Positions 51,120-59,320 are shown, numbered from the stretch's first letter. The stretch: DNA of 64,000 nt from Streptomyces pseudovenezuelae (GCF_001513955.1 NZ_KQ948149.1:158227-222226), one strand, 5' to 3'. The notes: generated by a model not told the origin, from the letters alone. Translations and numbers: made by a program.

Positions 51120-52712
51120 TCACTGCTGGTCACCATGGGTGCGCAATCGGAACCGCTGGAGTTTGCCGGTCGCCGTGCGCGGCAGCGCGTCCAGGAAGAC
51201 GATCTCGCGCGGGCATTTGTAGGGCGCCAGTTCGGCCTTGACGAAGGCGCGCAGGGCTTCCGCGTCGCGCCCGGCGCCCTCCTTGAGGACGGTGAAGGCG
51301 ACGACGACCTGGCCGCGAGCCTCGTCGGCCCTTCCCACGACCGCCGCCTCGACCACGTCCGGATGCCGCAGCAGGGCATCCTCGACCTCCGGTCCGGCGA
51401 TGTTGTACCCGGCGGAGATGATCATGTCGTCCGCGCGGGCCACATAGCGGAAGTACCCGTCGTTCTCGCGGATGTATGTGTCGCCGGTGATGTTCCACCC
51501 GTCGCGCACGTAGTCGCGCTGACGGGGGTCGGCGAGATAGCGGCAGCCGACGGGGCCGCGCACGGCGAGCAGCCCGGGCTCGCCGTCGGGCTGCTCGTGA
51601 CCCGTCTCGTCGACCACGCGCGCGTGCCAGCCGGGCACCGGCACCCCGGTCGTCCCGGGCCGGATGTGCTCGTCGGCCGCGGAGACGAAGATGTGCAGCA
51701 GTTCGGTGGCGCCGATGCCGTTGACGATCCGCAGCCCGGTCCGCTCCCGCCAGGCCCGCCAGGTGGCCGCGGGCAGGTTCTCCCCGGCGGAGACGCAGCG
51801 GCGCAGGGACGAGAGGTCGTACGCGTCGAGCTCGTCGAGCATCGCGCGGTAGGCGGTGGGGGCGGTGAACAGGACGGAGACGCGATGCTCGGCGATCGCC
51901 GGCAGCAACTGCTTCGGATGGGCCTGTTCGAGGAGAAGGGAGCTGGCGCCCGCGCGCATCGGGAAGATCACCAGTCCGCCGAGCCCGAAGGTGAATCCAA
52001 GCGGGGGGCTGCCGGCGAAGACATCGTCCCCATGTGGTTTGAGCACATGCTTGGAGAAGGTGTCGGCTATCGCGAGCACATCCCGGTGAAAGTGCATACA
52101 GCCCTTGGGGCGCCCGGTGGTCCCGGAGGTGAAGGCGATCAGCGCCACGTCGTCGGCCGCGGTCTCCACGGCGGGGTACGGCGTCCCGGGCGCCTCGCGG
52201 TTCAGGAGGTCGTCGGGGGCGTCGCCGCCGTACGTCGTGATCCTCAGGCCCGGTATCTCGGCCTTGGCGAGGTCGTCCACGGCGCGTATGTCGCACAGGG
52301 CGTGTTCGATGCGCGCGATCTCGCACATGGTGGCCAGCTCGTGCGGGCGCTGCTGGGCCAGCACGGTCACGGCGACCGCGCCCGCCTTCAGCACCGCCAG
52401 CCAGCAGGCCGCGAGCCAGGGGGTGGTCGGGCCGCGCAGCAGGACACGGTTGCCGGGAACGACCCCGAGGTCGCCGCTGAGGAGATGCGCGAGCCGGTCC
52501 ACCCGGGCGCGGAGTGTGGCGTACGTCCATGTGTCCCCGGCCGGGGTGTGGAAGACCGGGGCGTCGTCGGGCGGGCCCGTCAGGAGCTCGGCGGCACAGT
52601 TCAGCCGATCGGGGTACCGCAGCTCCGGCAGGTCGAAGCGGAGCTCCGGCCACTGGTCGGGGGGCGGGAGGTGGTCGCGCGCGAAAGTGTCGACGTGGGC
52701 CGAGACGTTCAT
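51120..52712 (-). CDS. Aromatic-acid CoA ligase (2-aminobenzoate/benzoate type)
   Basis: 530 aa ANL superfamily. Core motifs VALIAFTSGTTGRPKGCMHFHRD (A3), GSPPLGFTFGLGGLVIFPMRAGAS, NGIGATELLHIFVSAADE (A5), YVRDGWNITGDTYIRENDGYFRYVARADDMIISAGYNIAGPEVEDAL (A7-A8) and terminal lysine in RTATGKLQRFRL. This subgroup resembles benzoate/2-aminobenzoate-CoA ligases. It activates the aromatic acid with ATP and CoA, giving the substrate of the monooxygenase fusion. It is transcribed away from the acyl-CoA dehydrogenase. Confidence 0.88.
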   Translation of the reverse strand: MNVSAHVDTFARDHLPPPDQWPELRFDLPELRYPDRLNCAAELLTGPPDDAPVFHTPAGDTWTYATLRARVDRLAHLLSGDLGVVPGNRVLLRGPTTPWLAACWLAVLKAGAVAVTVLAQQRPHELATMCEIARIEHALCDIRAVDDLAKAEIPGLRITTYGGDAPDDLLNREAPGTPYPAVETAADDVALIAFTSGTTGRPKGCMHFHRDVLAIADTFSKHVLKPHGDDVFAGSPPLGFTFGLGGLVIFPMRAGASSLLLEQAHPKQLLPAIAEHRVSVLFTAPTAYRAMLDELDAYDLSSLRRCVSAGENLPAATWRAWRERTGLRIVNGIGATELLHIFVSAADEHIRPGTTGVPVPGWHARVVDETGHEQPDGEPGLLAVRGPVGCRYLADPRQRDYVRDGWNITGDTYIRENDGYFRYVARADDMIISAGYNIAGPEVEDALLRHPDVVEAAVVGRADEARGQVVVAFTVLKEGAGRDAEALRAFVKAELAPYKCPREIVFLDALPRTATGKLQRFRLRTHGDQQ

Positions 52713-52800
52713 GGCGGGTCGCCCCCTTGCCTTGTGGGCCGCGTGACCGCATGGCCGCGTGGGCCGCCTTGTGGGCGTCGATGGTGGGCTCGTACGAGGA

Positions 52801-52853
52801 GCGTATCGTGTTGGTGACGACAGTCAACGGCACGCGATACTGTCGTAGGGTCC
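52801..52853. promoter_or_regulatory. Divergent promoter with probable PaaX-type operator
   Basis: GTATCGTG (52803-52810) and CACGCGATAC (52831-52840) form an imperfect inverted repeat around the shared motif GTGACGACAGTCAA (52814-52827). The block lies 90-110 bases from the ligase start and 35-60 bases from the dehydrogenase start. Confidence 0.55.
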
Positions 52854-52875
52854 TGTCGACGAGAGGGGACCGGCG

Positions 52876-54054
52876 ATGCCCGCATTCTCGCTCGAACCGT
52901 CACAGACCGCCCGCTGTGCGGAGCTGCGTGCCCTGGCCGCGGAACGGCTGCGCCCGCTCGCGGAGAAGGCCGAGCCGGGGCATGTGAACCGTCCGCTGGT
53001 CGCGGAACTCGGTCGACTGGGCCTGCTGGAACGGCTGTTCACCGCCGGCGCCCTCGACCTCTGCCTGATGCGGGAGTCCCTCGCCCACGCCTGCACGGAG
53101 GCGGAGACGGCCCTCGCCCTCCAGGGCCTAGGTGCCCACCCCGTCCACGCCCACGGCACCCCGGCCCAGCGGGAGCGCTGGCTGCCGGCGGTCGGCGAGG
53201 GCAGTGCGGTGGCCGCGTTCGCGCTGAGCGAGCCCGGGGCCGGATCGGACGCGGCGGCGCTGTCGCTGCGGGCCGAGCCGGAAGCCGCCACGCCCGCCGG
53301 CTCGGGGGCGGACCAGCCCGTCGCCGCCCCCGACGGCCCCTCCCGCTGGCGGCTCACCGGGGAGAAGTGCTGGATCTCCAACGCCCCCGAGGCCGACTTC
53401 TACACCGTCTTCGCCCGCACCACCCCCGGCGCCGGGGCCCGCGGAGTCACCGCGTTCCTCGTACCCGCCGACCGTCCCGGACTCACCGGCACCGCCCTCG
53501 ACATGCTCTCCCCGCACCCCATCGGCGCCCTCGCCTTCGACGCCGTGCCGGTGAGCGCCGACGACGTCCTCGGGGAGGTCGACCGGGGCTTCCGGGTCGC
53601 CATGGGCACCCTCAACCTCTTCCGGCCCAGCGTCGGCGCCTTCGCGCTCGGCATGGCGCAGGCGGCACTGGACGCCACCCTCGCGCACACCTCCCGACGG
53701 GACGCCTTCGGCGGCAAGCTGCGGGACCTCCAGAGCGTCGCCCACACGGTCGCCGAGATGGCCCTGCGCACGGACGCGGCCCGCCTCATGGTGTACGCGG
53801 CGGCGACGGCGTACGACGAAGGCGCCCCGGACGTGCCCAAGCGCGCGGCGATGGCGAAGCTGCTCGCCACCGAGACCGCGCAGTACGTCGTCGACACCGC
53901 CGTCCAACTCCACGGCGCCCGTGCCCTGGAGCGCGGTCACCTGCTGGAGCACCTGTACCGGGAGGTGCGCGCCCCGCGCATCTACGAAGGGGCGAGCGAG
54001 GTCCAACGGGGCATCATCGCCAAGGAGTTGTACGCCGACCTGGAGGTGCCGTGA
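52876..54054 (+). CDS. Acyl-CoA dehydrogenase
   Basis: 392 aa. FAD/substrate segments AFALSEPGAGSDAAAL and WRLTGEKCWISNAPEADFYTVFART, NLFRPSVGAFALGMAQAALDATLAHTSRRDAFGGKL, and the C-terminal RIYEGASEVQRGIIAKELY. An Ala/Pro-rich insert at about 135-160 (EAATPAGSGADQPVAAPD) is unusual for the family. It probably oxidises an alicyclic CoA intermediate after ring reduction. Its stop overlaps the GTG of the RidA gene (GTGA). Confidence 0.92.
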   Translation: MPAFSLEPSQTARCAELRALAAERLRPLAEKAEPGHVNRPLVAELGRLGLLERLFTAGALDLCLMRESLAHACTEAETALALQGLGAHPVHAHGTPAQRERWLPAVGEGSAVAAFALSEPGAGSDAAALSLRAEPEAATPAGSGADQPVAAPDGPSRWRLTGEKCWISNAPEADFYTVFARTTPGAGARGVTAFLVPADRPGLTGTALDMLSPHPIGALAFDAVPVSADDVLGEVDRGFRVAMGTLNLFRPSVGAFALGMAQAALDATLAHTSRRDAFGGKLRDLQSVAHTVAEMALRTDAARLMVYAAATAYDEGAPDVPKRAAMAKLLATETAQYVVDTAVQLHGARALERGHLLEHLYREVRAPRIYEGASEVQRGIIAKELYADLEVP

Positions 54055-54449
54055 GCGCCGAGCGCATCAACCCGCCCGAACTGTCCCCGCCCACCGGCTT
54101 CTCCCACGCGGTCGTCGCCACCGGGTCCCGGGTGGTCTTCCTCGCGGGGCAGACCGCACTCGACGCCGACGGCAAGGTGGTGGGGGAGACCCTCCCCGAG
54201 CAGTTCGAACGCGCGCTCACGAACCTGCTGACGGCTCTGCGAGCGGCCGGCGGCACGCCCGCCGACCTCGCCCGGGTCACCGTCTACGCCACCGACATCG
54301 CGGCCTATCGCACCCATGTCGGCGAACTCGGCCGCATCTGGCGGACGTTGGCGGGCCGTGACTATCCGGCGATGGCCGTCGTGGAGGTCGTACGGCTGTG
54401 GGACGACCAGGCGGCGGTGGAGCTGGACGGATTCGCCGTGCTGTCTTAG
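54051..54449 (+). CDS. RidA/YjgF-family enamine/imine deaminase
   Basis: 132 aa, GTG start coupled to the dehydrogenase. Family signatures FSHAVVATGSRVVFLAGQTALDADGKVVG, LEQFERALTNLLTALRAAGGTPADLARVTVY and GRDYPAMAVVEVVRLW; the conserved arginine of canonical RidA falls in DLARVTVY. RidA proteins hydrolyse reactive enamines, which would fit removal of the amino group from a dearomatised 2-aminobenzoyl-CoA product. This is the strongest gene-content hint for anthranilate as substrate. Confidence 0.88.
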   Translation: MSAERINPPELSPPTGFSHAVVATGSRVVFLAGQTALDADGKVVGETLPEQFERALTNLLTALRAAGGTPADLARVTVYATDIAAYRTHVGELGRIWRTLAGRDYPAMAVVEVVRLWDDQAAVELDGFAVLS

Positions 54450-54576
54450 CCGCGGTGCTGACGGCGGAGGCGAGCGGTGTGGTCAGCCGGGTGACCGGCG
54501 TGGCGGTCTTCCTGAGGCCGCAGGGCTGCACGGCCGCAGGTCTGACGGCCGCACGGCTGCAGGGCCGCGCGAGTGA

Positions 54577-54771
54577 TCAGGCGGCGACGGCCAGCGCACC
54601 GGTCGGCACCCGGTGCGGGGCGACGACGCGGCCGTCGGGCAGCAGCTCGCCGGTGTCGTCGAAGACGATCGCGCCGTCGCACAGCAGGTTCCAGCCCTGC
54701 TCGGGGTGGGCGGCGACGATGTGCGGAGTGATGTCGTCGGACGAAGCGCACGAAGACCGGTGAGAACACAT
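54577..54771 (-). CDS. DUF5999 small protein
   Basis: 64 aa; ATG 54771 has GGAGGT 6 bases upstream. MCSHRSSCASSDDITPHIVA then AHPEQGWNLLCDGAIVFDDTGELLPDGRVVAPHR matches the Streptomyces DUF5999 pattern, with the N-terminal Cys-His cluster and third Cys (LLCDG) suggesting metal binding. Function unknown. The downstream 54450-54560 stretch holds imperfect CGGCCGCA/CTGCAGGG words. Confidence 0.85.
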   Translation of the reverse strand: MCSHRSSCASSDDITPHIVAAHPEQGWNLLCDGAIVFDDTGELLPDGRVVAPHRVPTGALAVAA

Positions 54772-55012
54772 GGCGCACCTCCACAGTGGGCGGACCGTCC
54801 CTATGGGGTCCGTATCCGTATGGGTAGACCATGCTCCCGTCGCGAACTCATCGGAACGGCCCGACATGAAGCGTGACAACACGCGGACAACTCTCGGACG
54901 GTTCCACGACGCTCGGTGCGGACTCGCCACCGAATGAGTGACGGTCACGGCTGTCCGGGCGGGTTCCCGGTAGCAGTGGAGGCCCCCGTTCCACTCATCC
55001 GGGAGGTACCCC

Positions 55013-55447
55013 GTGTCCGTTCGCCCCGCTCTCGCCGCCGCCGCCGCTGCCGGTGCCGCGCTGTTCCTGCTGGTCGCCCCCGCGCTGCCGGCGAGCGCCG
55101 CCCCGTACGAGACCGTCACCGTCGACCCCGTCGGCCGTATCGCCGAGGACGGCACCGTGACCCTGTCCGGCACCTACCGCTGCACCGCCGGTTCGGGCCC
55201 CGTGTTCGTGAGCTCCTCCGTGAGCGGGCGCTCCTCGTCGAGCCGGTACGGCATCGGCGGGACCCGCGCGCTGTGCGACGGCGTGGAGCACAGCTGGGAG
55301 AACACGGGCAAGCCCACCCAGGGCGCCCTCGAACCGGGTGCGGCGCACGTCGAGGCCACCCTCATGGAACTCAGCCTCCAGGGCGGCCTGCCGCTGCCCC
55401 GCTTCCACGCGGCCGAGCAGCGGGACATCACCCTGACGAAGGGCTGA
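55013..55447 (+). CDS. Secreted DUF6299-like protein
   Basis: 144 aa, GTG start after GGGAGGT. Signal peptide 1-30 (ALAAAAAAGAALFLLVAPALPASAA with AxA cleavage). The mature part is a small beta domain: VTVDPVGRIAEDGTVTLSGTYRC ... VFVSSSVSG ... RALCDGVEHSWENTG. Two cysteines could form a disulfide. The DUF6299 name is recalled, not verified. Exported; function unknown. Confidence 0.7.
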   Translation: MSVRPALAAAAAAGAALFLLVAPALPASAAPYETVTVDPVGRIAEDGTVTLSGTYRCTAGSGPVFVSSSVSGRSSSSRYGIGGTRALCDGVEHSWENTGKPTQGALEPGAAHVEATLMELSLQGGLPLPRFHAAEQRDITLTKG

Positions 55448-55488
55448 GCCCGGCTCCCGGGCGGCGGTGGCCGCCCGTCACCGGGCGG

Positions 55489-55695
55489 TCATCGCACGAG
55501 CGCGATCTCCGGAGGCCACAGCACCCCGTCGGCCAACAGCAGCGCAGGGCCGAGATGCTGGGGGCACACGACCAGGGGTGGCCGGGCGTGGCAGGCGATC
55601 TCGAAGCGAGCGCGGGCGCCGCACTCCTCCCCGTCCCGCGGACCGGAGTGCCGGCTGACGCACCGCCGTGCGGGCGGGGTGTGCGCGGCCGTCAC
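55489..55695 (-). CDS. Small Cys-containing protein coupled to a 17-aa ORF
   Basis: 68 aa, GTG start overlapping the stop of the 17-codon ORF (GTGA). TAAHTPPARRCVSRHSGPRDG, EECGARARFEIACHARPPLVV and CPQHLGPALLLADGVL: four cysteines and two histidines in a pattern that could bind zinc. No family is recognised. Confidence 0.55.
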   Translation of the reverse strand: MTAAHTPPARRCVSRHSGPRDGEECGARARFEIACHARPPLVVCPQHLGPALLLADGVLWPPEIALVR

Positions 55696-55745
55696 CGGAC
55701 GTCCGCCTTCGCGTCGGAGACATGTTCGAGGACGGTCAGAGTCAT
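55692..55745 (-). CDS. 17-aa peptide ORF with strong ribosome-binding site
   Basis: MTLTVLEHVSDAKADVR, ATG 55745, preceded by AGGAGGA (about 5 bases away), with its TGA inside the GTG of the next gene. The strong SD and overlap argue it is translated, either as a leader peptide or as a short precursor. No modification enzyme is adjacent. Confidence 0.5.
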   Translation of the reverse strand: MTLTVLEHVSDAKADVR

Positions 55746-55757
55746 GGTCTCCTCCTT

Positions 55758-55786
55758 CGGCGATCCGGCGATCCGGCGATCCGGCG
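55758..55786. repeat. 8-bp tandem repeat (CGGCGATC), 3.6 copies
   Basis: CGGCGATC at 55758, 55766 and 55774, then CGGCG. It lies just upstream of the 17-aa ORF ribosome-binding site, in its leader or promoter. Confidence 0.8.
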
Positions 55787-55951
55787 CTTTGACGGGGGTG
55801 CCCTTGGTGAGGGGCCGGGTCGACGCACCCCGCATGTGTTCACGCTAGGAAGGGGCGGGGCGGGCAGCCTGTCCGGACGGCCGTTCGGGTGAGGTCCGAG
55901 AGCAGTGCTCACCAGTGAGCCGTCGGCTCGGCCCTGGGGGCGGCCCCTTCC

Positions 55952-57031
55952 TCAGACGGGATACGCGTGCGTCTGCGTCGCCTTGACCGCGGCCCAGACC
56001 TCCGCGCCCGGATGCAGGTCCAGTTCGGCAGCGGCCACCGTCGTGAGGTCCGCCGCGAGAGGGAGCTCGCCGGTGAGGGCGGCACGGATCTGGTCGCCGT
56101 GGGTCTCCAGGCCGGCCACTTCGCAGCGCCAGTGGTTGCGGGCGCTCGAACCGGCGGGGGGTTCGCGGTAGAGCGTCACGGCACTCGGCGGGAACGCGAC
56201 GAACACGGGCCCCGTGAGGTCTTCCGTGGTCGTGAGCGCGGGCCCGGTGTCGAGGCGGACCGTGTGCCCGTCGGCCTCCCCCCGGTAGAGGTTCAGGCCG
56301 ACCAGCTGGGCGATGTAGTCGGTGCGCGGATGGCGGGCGATGTGGGAGGGGGCGCCCTCCTGGACGACCTCGCCGTGTTCGACGACCACGAGACGGTCGG
56401 CGAGGACCATGGCGTCCAGCGGATCGTGCGTGACGAGTACGGCGACGGCCTCGAACTCGGCCAGGTGGCGCCGGAGTTGGGCGCGGACCTCCAGACGGGT
56501 GCGGGCGTCGAGGGCGGCCAGGGGCTCGTCGAGGAGCAGCAGCCGGGGGCGGGTGGCCAACGCGCGGGCCAGGGCGACGCGTTGGGCCTGACCACCGGAC
56601 AGTTTGCGGGGCTTGGCGCCCGCGTGGGCAGCGAGACCCATACGGTCGAGCCACTCGGCGGCGCGTGCCCGTGCCTGCGCCTTGCTCGCGCCCTGGCAGC
56701 GCGGGCCGAAGGCGACGTTGTCGAGTGCGGTGAGGTGCGGGAAGAGCAGATAGTCCTGGAAGACGACACCGACCGGGCGGGACTCCGCGGGCGTCCCCTC
56801 CAACGCGGCGCCGTCCAGCCGTAGATGGCCGTCGGTGAGCGGGGTGAGCCCGGCGAGGGCGCGCAGGGCGGTGGTCTTTCCGGCGCCGTTCGGACCCAGC
56901 AGGGCGACGACCTCGCCGGGGGCGACGGACAGGGAGACGTCGAGGCGGAAGGCGCCGCGCTCCACGACCAGTCGGGCGTCGAGACCGTCCTGAGGGGCGC
57001 CCGGGGCGGTGATTCGGACTCCGCCGGTCAT
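55952..57031 (-). CDS. modC: Molybdate ABC transporter ATP-binding protein
   Basis: 359 aa. Walker A GPNGAGKTT, Q-loop VGVVFQDYLLFPHL, signature LSGGQAQRVALARAL, Walker B LLLLDEPLAALD, H-loop VTHDPLDAM; a TOBE-like domain fills the C-terminal 100 residues (VFVAFPPSAVTLYRE ... GDQIRAALTGELPLAADLT). It drives molybdate uptake with ModB and ModA, which precede it. It is separated from modB by a 205-codon repetitive ORF whose stop overlaps this ATG (ATGA). Confidence 0.9.
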   Translation of the reverse strand: MTGGVRITAPGAPQDGLDARLVVERGAFRLDVSLSVAPGEVVALLGPNGAGKTTALRALAGLTPLTDGHLRLDGAALEGTPAESRPVGVVFQDYLLFPHLTALDNVAFGPRCQGASKAQARARAAEWLDRMGLAAHAGAKPRKLSGGQAQRVALARALATRPRLLLLDEPLAALDARTRLEVRAQLRRHLAEFEAVAVLVTHDPLDAMVLADRLVVVEHGEVVQEGAPSHIARHPRTDYIAQLVGLNLYRGEADGHTVRLDTGPALTTTEDLTGPVFVAFPPSAVTLYREPPAGSSARNHWRCEVAGLETHGDQIRAALTGELPLAADLTTVAAAELDLHPGAEVWAAVKATQTHAYPV

Positions 57032-57645
57032 GGGGCGGTCACCGGACCCGTCCGTCGTCCCGCCGGAACGGTCGGTGCGGTTCGCTTGTCTCCGGCTGGT
57101 GTCTGCCCCGCGCTGCCGGTCAGTGTCGTCCGCCCGTCATCGGTGGGTGTTGGCCGCCATCTACCGGTCGGTGTCGTCTGCCCGTCACCGGTTGGTGTCT
57201 GCCAAGCGCTGCGGGTCGGTGCCGTCTGTCGGTCACCGGTTGGTGTCGGCCAAGCGCTGCCGGTTCGCGTCGTCCGCCCGTCATCGGTGGGTGTCGGCCG
57301 CCGTATACCGGTCGGTGTCGTCTGCCCGTCACCGGTCGGTGTCTGCCATGCGCCACCAGTCCGCATCGTCCGCCCGTCACCGATCGAGGTCGGCCACCCG
57401 CCACCAGTCCGCGTCGTCCGCCCGTCCCCAGTGCCGGCCGCACGACCGCCTGCTGTGTGGTGCGCGACGGCGGCGTCGGTCGCGGCGGCTGGAAGGGGGC
57501 CGGTCCGTGTCGTGCGGTGGTCGGCGGTCCGGGCGGTCCCGGTGTCGCCGCAGTCGCGCATGTCGCGCATGTCGCGCCAGACGTGCCAGTCGCGCCTCCC
57601 GTGATCCACGCTCCCGGCCGGCCCTCCGCCGTCGATCCTTGTCAT
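57028..57645 (-). CDS. Repetitive 205-aa ORF (16-residue repeats) inside the mod operon
   Basis: Starts with ATG overlapping the modB stop (ATGA, 57642-57645) and ends with TGA overlapping the modC ATG (57028-57031). It thus sits perfectly coupled between two transporter genes. The N-terminal 55 residues contain a small WRDMRDMRD repeat; the rest is 7-8 copies of a 16-residue unit like TGDGRTTRTGGAWQTP, Thr/Gly/Asp/Arg-rich, without hydrophobic or catalytic motifs. It may be a low-complexity linker protein or an expanded spacer that is translated only because it carries no stop. No family is recognised. Confidence 0.45.
   Translation of the reverse strand: MTRIDGGGPAGSVDHGRRDWHVWRDMRDMRDCGDTGTARTADHRTTRTGPLPAAATDAAVAHHTAGGRAAGTGDGRTTRTGGGWPTSIGDGRTMRTGGAWQTPTGDGQTTPTGIRRPTPTDDGRTTRTGSAWPTPTGDRQTAPTRSAWQTPTGDGQTTPTGRWRPTPTDDGRTTLTGSAGQTPAGDKRTAPTVPAGRRTGPVTAP
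57070..57433. repeat. 48-bp minisatellite, 7.6 copies, between modB and modC
   Basis: Seven full units run from 57098 to 57433, each exactly 48 bp, with a 28-bp partial copy before them. Units 3, 4 and 5 resemble 6, 7 and 8, giving a higher-order period of three units. The unit length is a multiple of three and free of stops in several frames. No unique spacers, so not a CRISPR array. Confidence 0.92.
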
Positions 57646-58505
57646 CCCGTCGCCATCCAACGGTCGCGCAGCCCCGCCAGCACCGCCACCGACACGGCCA
57701 GCAGCACCAGGCTGAGGGCGATGGCCGCCTCCGGGTCGCTCTGGAGGGCGAGGTAGACGGCGAGCGGCATGGTCTGGGTACGGCCCGGGAAGTTGCCGGC
57801 GAAAGTGATCGTCGCGCCGAACTCGCCGAGCGCCCGTGCCCAGGCCAGTACGGCCCCCGCCGCCACACCCGGCGCGATCAGCGGCAGCGTGACCCGCCGG
57901 AACGCGGTGAAGCGGGAGGCGCCCAGGGTGGTCGCCGCCTCCTCGTAGCGCGGGTCGGCGGCCCGCAGCGTGCCCTCGACGCTGATGACGAGGAAGGGCA
58001 TCGCGACGAACGCCTCGGCGACCACGACCCCGGCGGTGGTGAACGGCAGCGTGATCCCGAACCAGGCGTCCAGCCACTTCCCGACGACCCCGTTGCGCCC
58101 CAGCGCCATGAGCAGGGCGACACCGCCGACGACCGGCGGGAGGACCAGCGGCAGGGTGACCAGGGCACGGACCAGACCCCGGCCGGGGAACTCGACACGG
58201 GCCAGCAGCCAGGCCAGCGGGACCCCGAGCACCAGGCTCACCGCGGTCGCGGCCGTGGCGCAGACCAGGGACAGCTGGAGCGCCTGCCACACGGCTGTGC
58301 CGGTCAGCTGTTCGGGCATGGCGCGCCAGGGGGCCCGTACGAGCAGGGCGACCAGCGGCACGGTCAGGAACGCCACGCCGATCAGCGCGGGCACGAGCAG
58401 CGGCAGAGGCACACCGCGGCGCCCGCCGGGCGTCCGGACACGGCGGCGCCGCGGCCCACCCCGCAGGGGCTCGGACGCGGCAGCGGCCTTGCCGGTGGGG
58501 CTCAC
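57642..58505 (-). CDS. modB: Molybdate ABC transporter permease
   Basis: 287 aa, six membrane helices (VPALIGVAFLTVPLVALLVRA, LQLSLVCATAATAVSLVLGVPLAWLLA and others). The EAA loop EEAATTLGASRFTAFRRVTLPLIAPG contacts ModC. GTG start overlaps the modA stop (GTGA). The basic N-terminal 30 residues are cytoplasmic. Confidence 0.92.
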   Translation of the reverse strand: MSPTGKAAAASEPLRGGPRRRRVRTPGGRRGVPLPLLVPALIGVAFLTVPLVALLVRAPWRAMPEQLTGTAVWQALQLSLVCATAATAVSLVLGVPLAWLLARVEFPGRGLVRALVTLPLVLPPVVGGVALLMALGRNGVVGKWLDAWFGITLPFTTAGVVVAEAFVAMPFLVISVEGTLRAADPRYEEAATTLGASRFTAFRRVTLPLIAPGVAAGAVLAWARALGEFGATITFAGNFPGRTQTMPLAVYLALQSDPEAAIALSLVLLAVSVAVLAGLRDRWMATG

Positions 58506-59320
58506 GGTTTCAGGAACCCGGCCCCGGTCAGCACCTTCTGGCCCTCGGCGGACCGCACGAGCGCGATGAACGCCTTCGCGGTCTCCGCGTGCTGTGTGCC
58601 CTTGAGCAGGGTGATCGGGTAGTCGTTGACGGCGTCGGCGGACTCGGGGAACTCCACGCCCTCCACCTTGTCACCCGCCGCGTGCACATCGGTCTTGTAG
58701 ACGACGGCCGCGTCGGCCTCCTTCAGTTCGACCTTCGTCAGCGCGGACTTGACGTCCTGCTCGTAGGAGACCGGCGTGAGCTTCAGCTTGCTCGCATCGA
58801 GGGCCTTCTGCGCGGCGGCGCCGCAGGGCACCTCCTTGTCGCACAGCACGACCTTCAGGCTCTTGTCGGTGAGGTCCTTCAGCGAGCCGACCTTGTCCGG
58901 ATTTCCGGGCAGGGTGGCGATCTCCAGCTGGTTGCGCGCGAAGGTGACGGGCGTGCCGGAGGCGCCCCCCGCGTCCGTGACGATCTTCATCGTCTTGGGG
59001 CTGGCCGAGGCGAACACGTCCGCCGGGGCGCCGCCGGTGATGCTCGCGGCCAGCGAGTCGCTGCCGCCGAAACTGAAAGTGACCTTCGTGCCCGGGTGGG
59101 CCTGCTCGAACTGCTTGCCCAGCGTCGTGAAGCTCTCCTGGAGGGAGGCGGCGGCGAAGACGGTCACCGTGCCGGAGAGCCGGCCCGAGGCGGAGGAGTC
59201 CGGCTTCGCCGACGAGGAGTCCGAGCCGGACGACGAGCAGGCGCTCAGGGCCAGCAGCGCGGCGGCACCGAGGCCGGCCGTCCGCAGGGCCCGTTGGCTC
59301 CGGCGCGCGGTAGGGGTCAT
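58502..59320 (-). CDS. modA: Molybdate-binding lipoprotein
   Basis: 272 aa. Signal peptide with lipobox LSAC (Cys28 lipidated); the mature Ser-rich linker is followed by the binding domain: VTVFAAASLQESFTTLGKQFE, FSFGGSDSLAASITGGAPADVFASAS, GAAAQKALDASKLKLTPVSYEQDVKSAL. It captures molybdate or tungstate outside the membrane for ModBC. Molybdenum would feed the nitrate reductase at 15.7 kb, among others. Confidence 0.93.
   Translation of the reverse strand: MTPTARRSQRALRTAGLGAAALLALSACSSSGSDSSSAKPDSSASGRLSGTVTVFAAASLQESFTTLGKQFEQAHPGTKVTFSFGGSDSLAASITGGAPADVFASASPKTMKIVTDAGGASGTPVTFARNQLEIATLPGNPDKVGSLKDLTDKSLKVVLCDKEVPCGAAAQKALDASKLKLTPVSYEQDVKSALTKVELKEADAAVVYKTDVHAAGDKVEGVEFPESADAVNDYPITLLKGTQHAETAKAFIALVRSAEGQKVLTGAGFLKP

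Noticed and set aside
54450..54576. Small gene after RidA
   Set aside because: Frames are composed of CGGCCGCA/CTGCAGGG repeats with no ribosome-binding site.
57070..57433. CRISPR array
   Set aside because: Units are contiguous near-identical 48-mers without unique spacers, and no cas gene is present.
57009..58622. Plus-strand 537-codon frame through the minisatellite
   Set aside because: Stop-free only because the 48-bp unit is a multiple of three; no start signal and it runs antisense to modB.
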